Below are positions 36,000 through 48,119 of a DNA stretch of 64,000 nucleotides, piece by piece. The notes below the pieces were generated by a model. That model did not search any database. It had not been told where the DNA came from and was given only the letters and a program-made list of their open reading frames with translations. Source of the stretch: Atrina japonica (taxonomy: Eukaryota; Mollusca; Bivalvia; Pterioida; Pinnidae). Location: assembly GCA_030159075.1 (NCBI GenBank), contig BROG01000448.1:299001-363000 (forward strand), given 5' to 3'. The position numbers were made by a program, and so were the translations under genes. Within the stretch, counting starts at the first letter, position 1. Every line of letters starts with the position of its first letter.

Positions 36000-36579
36000 A
36001 AAACATAATGAAATTTTGACTTAAATGTATGGGTTTTACATGGTTTATATCATCAAGCATCATAGTACAGCTCTTTCTCTGCCTCCTGTGTCTTAATATG
36101 TTAAGACATAAAAAGTAATACAAATTTCATGATACTATTTGGTGAAGGTGTCAATCCCTTTAAATCTCAGTCAAAATTTGGTAAGTGAAACATCTACTGT
36201 GATTAAAAATACAATAATTAATAGCACTTCTACATTTGCTAAGATTTTTACTGGAGTAAATATGTCACCTGACACTTACAGATGTGTAAAACAGAGAGTG
36301 GTTAGGGTAGAATGACTTATAATAATGAAGACAAATGGACCATTTTATATATTCAACAATATAGTATTTATTCCTCCCCATGGACAATTATAGTTGCATT
36401 GCTTGTCACTTTCAAGAAGAACTATGTAATTTGATTACTGTAGTTGATGTCAATGTCCTCTCTGTAACATATTTGTACCAGACCATATATATATACATTG
36501 TACTGTCTTATGTAAGTGAATCCTTTTATTTCTGTCAGCTTAATGTAACTCTATTATGAAGAATGTAAGATCTGTTCTA
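36000..36579. other. No gene seen
   Basis: AT-rich intronic DNA; nothing recognised. Confidence 0.4.
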
Positions 36580-36583
36580 GCAG

Positions 36584-36585
<2 letters not shown>

Positions 36586-36675
<90 letters not shown>
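36586..36675. repeat. (TA)n microsatellite, ~88 bp
   Basis: Pure TA alternation. The apparent Ile-Tyr reading frame is an artefact. Confidence 0.97.
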
Positions 36676-36676
<1 letters not shown>

Positions 36677-36771
36677 CCTGTCAATGTTATGTGGCACATC
36701 CTGGTTTGTCAAAATCAAAACAGCATGCCTGGTCAATTTTCCAAAAATACGTTGTACACTAAAGCATGTTG

Positions 36772-37193
36772 CCTCATACTAGGGCTGTCATAGATGAGAA
36801 ATTAGATAGCGATATATCGATAAGTAAAAAGTATCGATATATCGATAAATCGAATAATATGGTACTTCTATGAATAATGCATTCAAAATATATAGACTCA
36901 TTGTAATATTTAGGTGCTTTACTGTGTATTTTACTATCTGATGATTAATAAATCATTGCAAGGAAAACATTGTTTATTTGAACAAATTGAGCAGTTAGAA
37001 TAAAATATAACATAGTTTGAGAATATGAAGTAAAACAAATGGAAAATTTTGGAAATTGTAAAAGAAAGTACATACTGTGAAATGCATTATGAAATGTATC
37101 GATACTTAAAAAAATATATCGATTATTGTATCGAATCAATTTGTATTTTGATACATCGATATCGAGTCTATCAATGACAGCCCTACCTCATAC
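36772..37193. mobile_element. hAT-type MITE with 8-bp target duplication
   Basis: The element (36780-37185, 406 bp) starts TAGGGCTGTCAT and ends ATGACAGCCCTA. CCTCATAC flanks it at 36772-36779 and 37186-37193. Subterminal ATATATCGATA/TATCGAT words are iterated on both sides (36808-36852 and 37098-37165). An 8-bp duplication plus a (C/T)AGGG terminus is characteristic of hAT elements. No transposase is encoded. Confidence 0.88.
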
Positions 37194-37532
37194 AGATTCC
37201 ATATATTACTGCAGCCCCAATATTTTTGTGTTGACAAGACTGTAACCCCAGTTACTGTATAGTTGCTTTTATCTGCACAGGATTTAATTTCACGAAATTA
37301 AATACCCATGAATAAAATACTTTACACTTAGTAAGTATCAGAAAGATAATTTGTATCTAGTCTTGCGTGAAATTTAATACCCGTGAATAAGTTCCATTCA
37401 GAAAAACGCAAAAATTTCTCCCTGTGAAATTAAACATCTATACAGTTTGATTTAATTTCGACTAGATGTATTTGTAAACATTTGCAATTATTCCTGTTAA
37501 ACCTCTACATGTAAAGTCAATTTACAAACATA
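37194..37532. other. No gene seen
   Basis: AT-rich intronic DNA. TTAATTTCACG-like and its complement CGTGAAATTTAATACCCGTG near 37280-37390 suggest a weak inverted pair. Confidence 0.35.
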
Positions 37533-37736
37533 CAGTGGAACTTGCCATTGAAATGTTGTCGTAAAAGACAGGTGGTCACTCAAAAGAGGTGTTATTTAGA
37601 TGATAATAAATAACTCATCAACCTCAGAAATACCATGGATTCTTCTGTAAATCAATAACTAAGGCCAGTCCAAATGTGTCTTTAGGTCCCAGAATTAGTT
37701 AACAAAGTAGTTTTCAGAATCTGGTTTCACTATAAA
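37533..37736 (+). repeat. Family-B element interrupted by a TTAA MITE
   Basis: CAGTGGAACTTGCC, AGACAGGTGGTCACTC and AAAGAGGTGTTATTTAGATG match the element at 16517. It is then split at 37610-37702 by a reverse-oriented TTAA MITE and resumes with CAAAGTAGTTTTCAGAATCTGG, the counterpart of GAGTGGTTTTCAGAAT at 16595. Confidence 0.65.
37610..37702 (-). mobile_element. TTAA-type MITE, reverse orientation
   Basis: It runs from TAACTCATCAACCTCAGAAA to TCTTTAGGTCCCAGAATTAGTTAA, with CCAGTCCAAATGTGTC inside. It is inserted within the family-B element. Confidence 0.75.
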
Positions 37737-39455
37737 GGTTGTCTTTTAAGACAGTGTGCTCACAAGATAAGTGGTCTTTTAAGACAGTGTGCTCACAAGA
37801 TAAGTGGTCTTTTAAGACAGTGTGCTCACAAGATAAGTGGTCTTTTAGGACTGTGGCTTCATAAGACAAGTGGTCTTTTAGGACAGTGGACTCATAAGAC
37901 AAGTGGTCTTTTAATACACTGGTCTCAAATGACAGGTGGTCTTTTAAGACAGTGGGCTCATATGACAGGTGGTCTTTTAGGACAGTGGACTCATAAGACA
38001 AGTGGTCTTTTAGGACAGTGGACTCATAAGACAAGTGGTCTTTTAGGACAGTGGACTCATAAGACAAGTGGTCTTTTAATACACTGGTCTCAAATGACAG
38101 GTGGTCTTTTAAGACAGTGGGCTCACATGACAGGTGGTCTTTTAATACACTGGTCTCATATGACAGGTGGTCTTTTAATACACTGGTCTCATATGACAGG
38201 TGGTCTTTTAATACACTTGTCTTATATGACAGGTGGTCTTTTAAGACACTGGCCTCATGACAGGTGGTCTATTAAGACACTGGTCTCTTATGACAGGTGG
38301 TGTTTTAATACACTGGTCTCATATGACAGGTGGTCTTTTAATACACTGGTCTTATATGACAGGTGGTCTTTTAAGACAGTGGGCTCATATGACAGGTGAT
38401 CTTTTAAGACACTGGCCTCATATGACAGGTGGTATTTTAAGACACTGGTCTCATATGACAGATGGTCTTTTAAGACACTGGTCTCATATGACAGATGGTC
38501 TTTTAATACACTGGTCTCAAATGACAGGTGGTCTTTTAAGACAGTGGGCTCATATGACAGGTGGTCTTTTAATACACTGGTCTTATATGACAGGTGGTCT
38601 TTTAATACACTGGTCTCATATGATAGATGGTCTTTTAAAGTACTGGTCTTATATGAGTTAACAAAGTAGTTTTCAGAATCTGGTCTCACTATAAAGGTTG
38701 TCTTTTAAGACTCGGTTCATAAGACAAGTGATCTTTTAATACACTGGTCTCATATGACAGGTGGTCTTTTAAGACACTGGTCTCATATGACAGGTGGTCT
38801 ATTAAGACACTGGTCTCATATGACAGGTGGTCATTTAATACACTGGTCTTATATGACAGGTGGTCTTTTAAGACAGTGGGCTCATATGACAGGTGATCTT
38901 TTAAGACACTGATCTCATATGACAGGTGGTCTTTTAAGACAGTGGTCTCATATGACAGGTGGTCTTTTAAGACACTGGTCTCATATGACAGGTGGTCTTT
39001 TAAGACAGTGGGCTCATATGACAGGTGGTCTTTTAATACACTGAACTGATATGACAGGTGGTCTTTTAAGACACTGATCTCATATGACAGGTGGTCTTTT
39101 AAGACACTGGCCTCATATGACAGGTGGTCTTTTAAGACAGTGGGCTCATATGACAGGTGGTCTTTTAATACACTGAACTGATATGACAAGTGGTCTCTGA
39201 ATACACTGGTCTCATATAATAAGTGTTTTTTAATACAGTGGGCTCATATGACAAGTGGACTTTTAAGTCACTGGTCTCATATGACAGGTGGTGTTTTAAT
39301 ACACTGGTCTTATATGACAGGTGGTCTTTTAAGACACTGGCCTCATATGACAGGTGTTCTATTAAGACACTGGTCTCATATGACAGGTGGTCTTTTAATA
39401 CACTGGTCTCATATGACAAGTGGTTTTTTAAGACACTGGTCTCATATGACAGTTT
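37737..39455 (+). repeat. 33-bp minisatellite, ~52 units
   Basis: The consensus is ACAGGTGGTCTTTTAAGACA, CTGGTCTCATATG. Variants are TTTTAATACAC, CAGTGGGCTC and CACTGAACTGAT. Because 33 is a multiple of three, reading frames stay open for over 100 codons on both strands, giving 11-residue repeats (for example MTGGLLRHWSH on + and LSYETSVLKDH on -). The seed sequence AGTTAACAAAGTAGTTTTCAGAATCTGG appears at 37698 and again at 38658, so about 960 bp, array and seed together, was duplicated. There is no start context, splice sites or matching protein known to me, so it is treated as non-coding. Confidence 0.93.
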
Positions 39456-40204
39456 CAATTGTATTTACCTGTTTGGTCTCTGTGACTAGTCCTCAGTATA
39501 CATCTGTACTTGTCACTTTAGAATTCTTCATATTTAAGAATGTCATCTTTCTAAGAATATCATATAATTTCATAAATTAATTTTTGTTACAAAAATGTTC
39601 TTATCAACTGAATGAAACCATTCAATGACTGTGTTGTTTTAGAAATTGTGTCTAAGGAATAGTTTTACTGAGGTGAAAAAGTCAGCTACCTGTTTGTATA
39701 TGTAGTTCACATCTTCAAAATGTATTTAGTACATCCAGGTTTTAGCATCTTGGATTTTTTAGAATATTAGACTTAAAAATACATTCTGCCTTATCAGTGT
39801 ACATTTTGTAGATGTAGTATCCATCCTTTTGACAATGAGTGCCTATCCATGGCAACAGACACTGTTTTTAAATAATCTATTATCACTATATGCTTACAGT
39901 TATTCCCCCTTTCGGTAGATGGCATTTTCCTAAAAACATGCTGAGGATGATAAGTGTCATACGACTTACCGTTCAGGCAGTGTAAACATTATTAAAAATA
40001 GTAAAATGTTGTATTTTGTTTTTGTTTTTTTTTTTAGCTTTAAAGCAAGAACTTGACAATTGTTGTACTAAATGTTTCATGGCCCTTTCCCTGAAATCAG
40101 TTCCAATGAGAAAGGGCTGTTATAGGTTAATGTATGAAACTTTGCTTACTGATAAAATATCTATGGTTGAAGACTTGGGTGGTATTTTATCTGGTGTATT
40201 GCAA
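39456..40204. other. No supported gene
   Basis: AT-rich intronic DNA. The open frame at 40016-40243 runs into a SINE fragment and is not considered coding. Confidence 0.4.
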
Positions 40205-40298
40205 CCCAGTTTCACCCCCACCATTGAAAACCATCTGCCATAATAGAACAAGAACATTGTTGAATATGACTTGAGAAATGTCAATGAAACAAACAGTG
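40205..40298 (+). mobile_element. SINE, second family, 3' fragment
   Basis: CCCCCACCATTGAAAACC, ATCTGCCATAATAGAACA, AACATTGTTGAATATGAC and CAATGAAACAAAC follow the same order as the cleaner copies at 55690 and 62636. It is diverged. Confidence 0.5.
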
Positions 40299-40991
40299 AG
40301 AGGTCTCCAGTAAGCAGTATAGTTACTTGACAGGTATGCAAGAGACAGTAAATTGTTTCAATGGATGTGTTAAAATGAACTAACTCAAGATTTAATCTGT
40401 AAAGATTACCACCCTTTTAGACTTTCAGGGTCATTTCTTATATCTGTCAATAGTGTCCTTAGTCTAACCATTGTTGTTACAGTTTAAAAAAAAAATGTCA
40501 CGGTTCATTAGGTAAACACTCGACTGTGTATACAGGCAGCGCAATCAGATCAGAGCCGTAATGCCTCACATAACATACAAACTCACAAGTAGTCATTCAA
40601 AGTCCTCTTTCCATTATTCATAATTATCTTGAGGGATTTAATTTAGTATTTACATATCTTTAAAGTAATACTTTCTGTATATATCCGTGATAAAGTATAT
40701 CCATGTACATTGTAAAACAGCGTGATTGGTTGAATTTAGAATCCTATCTGTATATATTATGTTAAGTTTCTACTTATTAAAGTTCAGGTTGGATTTTCTA
40801 GTAAATACCTGAATGTATAATGAGTATGAACTGCAAATTTTGATTTGATATTTTATGAGAAAGAGAGACACATGAGAGAAAATCATTAGATGCCCTGACG
40901 TTTTTTCTACAGATTTTGTTGAAATATAGAAATATAGTCAAAAGCATGTGCAACTTTTATCCCTTTACCCCGAAATACTTCAATTACTTGT
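40299..40991. other. No gene seen
   Basis: AT-rich intronic DNA; nothing recognised. Confidence 0.35.
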
Positions 40992-42330
40992 GAAATCCTC
41001 GATATAATAGGAACTCAATTGATCAACTCCTGAAAACAATGCACTTTTCTGTAAATCAATGACTTAGACCAGTCCAAATGTGTTTTTAGAGGTTCATTGG
41101 TTGATACTCGGGTGAAACCTTGATATAGAAGGGATTGACTTCTGATTTCTTTGAGTAGGGAGTAGGGACTCAGATGAACCATTTGAAGCAATAGGGACTC
41201 ATGATCCCCTCATCTACAATAGGGAGACTCAGTTTTGATTCCATGATGCAATGGGTACTCACCTATGATCTCCTTGATACAATAGGGACTCGGATAATCC
41301 CCTTGGTACAATAGGTACTCAAAGATGACCTTCTTGATACAACTGAAACCCCTTTACTGGGTAGATACAATAGAGACTCAGGTAAATCCTTGATACAAAA
41401 GGGACTTGCTGATGATCCCCTTGATACAATAGAGATTCAGGTAAATCCTCGATACAAAAGGGACTTGCTGATGATCCCCTTGATACAATATCTAGAGACT
41501 TAGGTGAATCCTTTATACAAAAGGAACTTGCTGATGATCTCCTTGATACAATATCTAGAGACTTAGGTGAATCCTTGATACAAAAGGAACTTGCTGATGA
41601 TCTCCTTCATACAATATCTAGAGACTTAGGTGAATCCTTTATACAAAACTTGGATGATCTCCTTGATACAATATTGCTGATGAATCCTTGATACCTTGAT
41701 GATCTCCTTGATACAATATCTAGAGACTTAGGTGAATCCTTGATACAAAAGGAACTTGCTGATGATCTCCTTCATACAATATCTAGAGACTTAGGTGAAT
41801 CCTTTATACAAAAGGAACTTGCTGATGATCCCCTTGATACAATATCTAGAGACTTAGGTGAATCCTTTATACAAAAGGAACTTGCTGATGATCCCCTTGA
41901 TACAATATCTAGAGACTTAGGTGAATCCTTTATACAAAAGGAACTTGCTGATGATCCCCTTGATACAATATCTAGAGACTTAGGTGAATCCTTTATACAA
42001 AAGGAACTTGCTGATGATCCCCTTGATACAATATCTAGAGACTTAGGTGAATCCTTTATACAAAAGGAACTTGCTGATGATCCCCTTGATACAATATCTA
42101 GAGACTTAGGTGAATCCTTGATACAAAAGGGACTTAATACATTTAAAATAAAGACTCACATGTGACACCTTGATAGTATAGAGACTCAGCTGACCCCATG
42201 AAGATATACGGACTCTGGAGACCCCCTTACAGTCATAGGGACTGAGGTGTCCCCTTGAAGTTATATGGACGCAGGTCCGTGACCCCGTTGATAAATTTAC
42301 GGACTCGGGTGAATCTTGGTGCAAAAGAAC
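40992..42330 (+). repeat. Minisatellite with 63-bp homogenised core
   Basis: The outer parts (40992-41470 and 42160-42330) hold diverged ~30-bp units around TTGATACAATAGGGACTCAG and GGTGAATCCTTG. From about 41480 to 42140 these become 63-bp units, and the last six (41740-42130) are nearly identical. One frame stays open as a 21-residue repeat starting IQKELADDPLDTISRDLGES, acidic overall. The frame breaks at 41640-41700, where a unit is scrambled. There is no evidence of splicing into a transcript. Confidence 0.93.
41019..41104 (-). mobile_element. TTAA-type MITE inside the minisatellite edge
   Basis: TTGATCAACTCCTGAAAACA, then GACTTAGACCAGTCCAAATG and TTTTTAGAGGTTCATTGG match the reversed family. 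Array-like words occur on both sides (GAAATCCTCGATATAATAGG before, GGGTGAAACCTTGATATAG after), so it inserted into the array margin. Confidence 0.65.
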
Positions 42331-42948
42331 TTGGATGATTAATAGGAGGATAACTTTAATTAGATTTTTTCAGTTCAAAGATGGTTGCATTATTACATTT
42401 TTGGCATGCATGAAAATTAAACAACTTTAATAAAAAGAGTAGAACGCTGATTACAAATCCTTTTTGCCTTATATTACACAAACTCCCATGTTTCATTTGA
42501 TGCATAGACTTGTCTGTATAACTATGTCATTATTCTCCATCTATTAATTTTTTGATTACTCTGAGATACAGTCTTTGTATTACCAGGCACATATATAGCC
42601 ATTTGGGAACAAAACCACTGAAATAAAAAACAAGAAAAAGAAAGGAAATTAGTTAAAGATAACTTGTGGATTGTTTTAGAGCAATATCTAAATTGTCTTA
42701 GGAGACATGTGGGTTAACACAGTTTATTTTCTTCCAATTATATCCATTTCTGATCCAAAAAGCTTTATATATTACAGTCCCATAGGTCTGACAATAGCAG
42801 TGTGATACACAACAGTCTAGTTGATAAATGACTAGAAAGGGAATCTCTCAAAACATCTAGATGTACATCTGGGTCAAACCTGTATTATACAAAACAATTA
42901 TCTTATATCTACAATGCAGTATAGGGAAGTTGTGAAAAATGTTTTTTA
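42331..42948. other. No gene seen
   Basis: AT-rich intronic DNA; nothing recognised. Confidence 0.4.
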
Positions 42949-43030
42949 TGCCCCCGGCCTGAAAGGTCCGCCTGGGGCATATAGTGTTTGGATCATCCGG
43001 TCTGTCTGTCTATGTGCCTGCTTGTCTGTC
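42949..43030 (+). repeat. 'ATGCCCCCGGCC' hairpin fragment
   Basis: ATGCCCCCGGCCTGAAAGGT, CCGCCTGGGGCATATAG forms a hairpin, followed by GGTCTGTCTGTCTATGTG. It resembles a dispersed hairpin-headed repeat type seen in molluscs; it is truncated here by the SINE insertion zone. Confidence 0.45.
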
Positions 43031-43052
43031 TGTATGTAATTCCATCCCACTT

Positions 43053-43344
43053 ACATATAAAGTAGAGCCGGCCTGGCTCAGTCGGTAGCGCGCTCGACTC
43101 TTGATCGTGAGGTTGTGAGTTCGAGTCCAGCCGGCGGCAGGTTGGTTTCCTATCTGTCGGATGAGACAGTAAAAACCGTGGTCCTGTGTCACAGTGGGTG
43201 TCGGCACGTTAAAGAACCCTCAATGGCCGTAAGTGCCGAGCATAAGCCAAAATTTGAAGCCCTTCACCGGCATTTGTTGACGTCTCCTTATGAGTGAAAT
43301 ATTCTTGAGTGGGACGTTAAACAACAATAAACAAACATATAAAG
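43053..43344 (+). mobile_element. tRNA-Lys-like SINE with 10-bp target duplication
   Basis: The element (43063-43334) has TGGCTCAGTCGGTAGCGCGC, CTCTTGATC, GAGTTCGAGTCC, then the family body and the tail TTAAACAACAATAAACAA. ACATATAAAG flanks it at 43053-43062 and 43335-43344. Overlapping open frames on both strands are SINE sequence. Confidence 0.92.
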
Positions 43345-43689
43345 CATATAATATTTCAAATTTGGATTGTAATACAGTAACCAGACTTTGACTGCAAGTT
43401 CATCTAAGGGTTGCTCACACTTCACTGACATCACAGGCCTCTGGGGGTGGGACTGGGGTCAAAATGCAAAATTTGACATTGCAAAAAATTGTTGTGACTT
43501 GGGGCATTTGTATTTCACAAACACATCTCGTTTTCATGTATTTTTTGAGCTGTTGCTACCAATTTTATCTACAGAAAGATGTCTCCAAATGTACATCTAA
43601 TAGTCAATCAGGGAGAAAAGGAAAAACATCTCAAACTTGACATTTTGCCTATTCCATTCCATAGTGGTGTCTAGTGCAGTAAAACGTTA
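43345..43689. other. No gene seen
   Basis: Intronic DNA. The frame at 43388-43600 has no recognised motif. Confidence 0.35.
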
Positions 43690-44420
43690 TCACTATATAG
43701 TCTTAGTATATTTAAATTCATGCATTGCACAATCAAGATATCTTTCACATGTAAATAAAAGTGTCTTTGCATAACAAAAAAAGCCAATAAAACTATTCTC
43801 ACCCAAGTGTGGGCAAATTTACTCATGCACTGCACAATCTAGAAACTATTCACTTGTGCATGAGAGAGCTTTGTATCCCAACTTTCAATATGAAACGATT
43901 TCCACTAAAGTGTGGGTCATAATAATCCTGAATTGCACAGTCAATATTTATCTTTCAAATGTAAATAAGAGAGCTGTCGATACAGTGCTCGATTCGCAGT
44001 TGGAAGGTCGTGAGTTCGAGCGCCAGCAGGAGTGGCTGGCTTTTCCTGACCTTTGGACGTGAAAGTAAAAACCAGGGTCCTGCGTCACAGTTGGTGTCGG
44101 CAAGTTAAAGAACCCTCACTCAGTGAACGTAAGTGTCGAACATAGGTCAAAATTTGAAGCCCTTCACTGGTATTTGATGACCTCTCCATATGAGTGAAAG
44201 ATTCTTGAGTGGGGTGTTAAATAACAATACAGCAACATCAAATGTAAATAAAAGAGGCTATCATATCTAAACAAAAGGGGGGGGGGATAAAATGATTTTC
44301 ACCAAAGTGTTGGCAAATAAATTCATGCATTGTCAAATACAGCAAATCTCTCACATGTGCATGAGAGAAGCATAGTGTGGGTAGTAAATTTATACATTAT
44401 AAACTTTTCACTTGTAAATA
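43690..44420 (+). repeat. Diverged tandem repeat (~90-100 bp) split by a SINE
   Basis: Words such as TTCATGCAYTGCACAATC, CTTTCACATGTAAATAA, CACCAAAGTGTGGG and GTGCATGAGAGA recur in the same order about five times. A SINE copy occupies 43968-44237. Confidence 0.6.
43955..44250 (+). mobile_element. SINE, variant head, with target duplication
   Basis: The element (about 43968-44237) has the head GATACAGTGCTCGATTCGC, B-box-like GTGAGTTCGAGC, the body AGTAAAAACCAGGGTCC, AAATTTGAAGCCCTTCAC and the tail GTGTTAAATAACAATACAGC. TCAAATGTAAATA flanks it at 43955-43967 and 44238-44250. Its head is closer to the 13007 copy than to the Lys-like group. Confidence 0.82.
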
Positions 44421-44668
44421 TAAAAAAACTTGATCATGATGATATCCCAAACGCAAAACCTTAGGCAGTAGAAATCTTATATTTTAACTCTACCCATTTC
44501 TTATACTTCTCTTCTTAATTTATAGCAATGAATTATGCTCAGACAATGGTTAAACTGCCCCGTTATTACATTTCTACTTTCATAGCAATGTTTTAGACTA
44601 AACAATGATGATTAAACTGCCCCTTTCTTACTCCAGTTTTATACCAGTACCCATCAAAAGTACAAACA

Positions 44669-44976
44669 TATATCATCAGTTTGTTTGTTTGTTTAATATT
44701 GTTTAACGTCCCATTCAAGAATATTTCACTCATATGGAGACGTCACCAAATGCCGGTGAAGGGCTTCAAATTTTGGCGTATGCTTGGCACTTACTGCCAT
44801 TGAGCAGTGAGGGTTCTTTAACGTGCAACAATTACTGTAACACGGGACCACAGTTTTTACTGTCTCATCCGACAGACAGGAAACCAACCTGCCGCCGGCT
44901 GGACTCAAACTCACGACCTCATGATCAAGAGTCGAGTGCGCTACCGACTGAGCCAGGCCGGCTCTATATCATCAGT
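44669..44976 (-). mobile_element. tRNA-Lys-like SINE, reverse orientation
   Basis: It begins with the tail complement TTGTTTGTTTGTTTAATATT and ends GAGCCAGGCCGGCTC. TATATCATCAGT is duplicated at 44669-44680 and 44965-44976. Body blocks are as in the other copies. Confidence 0.92.
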
Positions 44977-45732
44977 AGTTGTGGTGCTAAAATCATCCAT
45001 TTACTGGTGAAAGTAAATTAAATCAATTTTGCGTAATGTAAAACATTTAAAGAACTCTATTATAGAATTATTTCTAAAATCATTTGTTAATTTTGAATAT
45101 CTTGAATTGTTGAGATATTCTAAAGAAACTGAATACAATACTCTGATTTTATTTTAACGTACTGCCAGTTTTAAGTTGAAATATTCGTCTATTAAATTTA
45201 CTCTACATCAGACTATACATTGTACAATTGTACCTTTGGTAAATGAATGCAGTTCACCAATTGCATTGGGTTTTGCCTAGTGGCATATTTCAACACTACA
45301 TGCACTAAGTAAATTAGCATCCCACTGTTGCTATTTTGAGTCTTTCAATTTTATTATTCAATTGAAAATCGACCAATAAAATTTCTGATGATACCACCTG
45401 CACTATAATTAGGTACATATATATTCAGCTGACTTTTCAATTATGTGTGACTGTGTCGTTATACAGTTCTATTTTCAGCTTTATTATTACTGAAGTTGTT
45501 CAGCTTCTCCAAGTGTTTAATTTGATTGACTTGCCAAGAAGTGATATTTTCATTTTCCATCAGTGCTACATGAAGATTCTGAATGAAAGTTTATAACTTG
45601 ATGGAAAAAAAAAACAAAAAAACAAAAAAAAAACAGCATCAGTTGATTGGTTCTCTGTTTAAAGTTAGGAGTTAGGAGTGTCATTATTCAAGTTTCAACA
45701 CTCATAGTTCTTACAGTTTCCTATGGTGTTGA
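44977..45732. other. No gene seen
   Basis: AT-rich intronic DNA with an A-rich run at 45604-45635. Confidence 0.4.
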
Positions 45733-45926
45733 TAGAGTAGAACATACATGTCTTGAAAGACCACTCCATTTGCTATTGAAAATTTTAAATATGGACTTTC
45801 AAGATAGGTGGTCTCTCAGAAGAGGTTTTATCTAAAAGGATTATTGAACCAAGTGGTTCTCTGAAGGTGATTTCAGAAGACAAGTGTTTTTCATATGAGT
45901 ATTCTCTCAAGACAGGTTCCACTCTA
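45733..45926. mobile_element. Family-B TIR element, ~194 bp
   Basis: The left end TAGAGTAGAACATACATGTC-TTGA and right end CTCAAGACAGGTTCCACTCTA are imperfect inverted repeats. The interior GATAGGTGGTCTCTCAGAAG, AGGTTTTATCT matches the elements at 16517 and 37533. Open frames across it (45647-45835 and 45785-45979) are incidental. Confidence 0.65.
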
Positions 45927-48119
45927 CCAGAGTCCTTGCTTCCCAAAAAGATGCTTGTCATGTTAACTCTAGAATACACACCAAGCTAGTCCATGGATCC
46001 TTACTGTTCATTTGATAGAGTCAATGAAATTGTTGCTTCTCAACTGGATTATAATTATTTAGAGAAAATGCATCGTTTGCATAGGAAATTGGGTCTTTTT
46101 TTTACCCCTACGATGTGGTGGGAAATCCTTGATTTCTCCCATGTTTCTCAAGGTAGTGAACACTGTATTACTACTGCATGGGTATTTGTTCTTAATAGCT
46201 TTGATTAATTTACATATGAATTTATTTACCCATTAGAGGATGCATCAATCACAAAGGTTCATTCATTGTTTTAGCTCAGAATAAGTCAATAACTTCCACT
46301 GATATTGATAATATTGGTAGTATATATAGCTGGAGAACTCTCTGACATATCCTATTGATTTTGTCTTTAATTATTTATCAGTGCTGATGTGAATCTTATG
46401 CAGCAGTACTCCCACTGTCAGAGTGTATACTGTCTGTACAGGATTATTGACATTCGAGGGCACTTGCTAAATCAATTACCAGTTAACATGTCAATTTCAG
46501 CACAGAATCCTTACATCATCTTAATTCTTCATTTTGCTTGAGTGAAAGTGATAGCTGATCTATTGCATTCTAATTCATCACTGACCTTATTCATATATAC
46601 AAAGCCTCGGGAATATGCTCTTAAGTCTTCGAAGTGATAATCAATCAAGAAAATGAAATATCTGAATATTAAAAAACAGTTAAAAAATATGGAAAATAGA
46701 ACCTTGGACTAATTCCAAAATTATGATTGGCTTAGGAAATCATCCCCTCTCTCTCTCTCTCTCTCTCTCCACCCACCCACAGATTTAGCATTGCAGTGGC
46801 AGAACCAATTCTGCATAGTTTGGGAGAACTAAATGTTGGCACCCACCATGATTGTGAAACAAGAGCAAATTTTAAGGGAAAAGTAGTCTCAGCAGCATGG
46901 TTAATGACCATAATGGGGGCCCATGCATTTTACAGGACTTTTTCTGCCCCAGCGTAGTGACATACATCATGTATGGTGATGGCATGTTTGTCTGACACAT
47001 TGATGACCAAAAAAAAAAAATAATAATAATAATAATTTCATTTGGCCATGGACATCCCTGATATATTTATTACCTTAAGAATATTATGTAATTTGGTGCT
47101 TTATCAAGTCATTTTCTACTATACAGAATGTACATGTGTATAAATTTACAGCCCACATGAATTTATGGGAGTTTTATTTCCTTTGGTCTTGTCCTGTTTG
47201 CATTATTTGAGCCATATATATATGAAGCGTACTCCCACATGAATTGTATAATTGAGTGAAATAACATATACAATAAATCTTTAATAACATTTCACATCCT
47301 CTGTAACCTTTCTGACTCAATATAAGCTACACAATGTACAGCTATTGTCTAAGATCCATCAGTCCAATACATAAATACTGTATGTATGGAAAATTACTTG
47401 TGGGGGGGTAATTTGCACTAAATACGCGATGAAGAGTTTTTCATGTAAATTACCCCCACGTACTAGTCCCACAGTTGCGCTAAGAATTATTGTTTTATAC
47501 AGGATTGATTACGACTGCTCACAATACCATAAATTATGGCATCGCGTAGATGAAATCCATGCGTATGTTTTGCATAAGAAAATTGTAATTAACAACACAC
47601 GAAAATATCCGCATTCACAGTAGTTACACTTTTTTTGGTTCTTTATTGATTTAGTAATAAAGATATGATTATTACATGTACCAGTGTTAGGCATACACCT
47701 TAAAGGGTTACCTGGAGAATTTGCATAAATCTGATAACCAAATTATTTGAATGTCTGCAGGAAAAATGGTAGATGTTTACATCTTCCATCATCTAATCTG
47801 CTTCAAGTAGAATTTAATCAAGTAATAAACTACTATCATAAATGTCAAAGATGATTTCTGAATTAATCTACAGGTTCATTTTCAGCAACATATTGGACTT
47901 TCCATAGTTTTTCCTTTCAAAATTAATCATAAATAACTAAATGTCCTACAATTACTTTCAGAATTGCAATCCCTGACTTATCTTTTTCATAATGCAGTAT
48001 ACATGTAGATCATGTAGGTGGTATTCTCCGATTCACATAATGTCAGAGTGAAAATTATTTACTTGAAATTGATGAATTCATCCTTACTGCAAATGTATTT
48101 GCATACGCATATTGTCCGA
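45927..48119. other. No supported gene; (CT)n and (TAA)n microsatellites
   Basis: A (CT)n tract lies at 46747-46769 and an A/TAA run at 47010-47036. A near-palindrome GGGGGGTAATTTGCACTAAA ... TTTTTCATGTAAATTACCCC lies at 47402-47458. Frames at 45993-46208 and 47429-47623 show no recognised motif. Confidence 0.4.

Noticed and set aside
37714..39580. Long open reading frames on both strands with 11-residue repeats
   Set aside because: They follow from a 33-bp tandem repeat, exist on both strands at once, and have no splice sites, start context or known protein likeness.
43063..43140. Functional tRNA-Lys gene
   Set aside because: The tRNA-like head has a mismatched anticodon stem, no clear acceptor pairing, and is joined to a SINE body and tail with target duplication.
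43010..45021. Recurring conserved peptides such as MSSSPAGGRLVSYLSDETVKT and relatives
   Set aside because: They are translations of SINE copies, found in the same form at 43115, 44726 and 52278.
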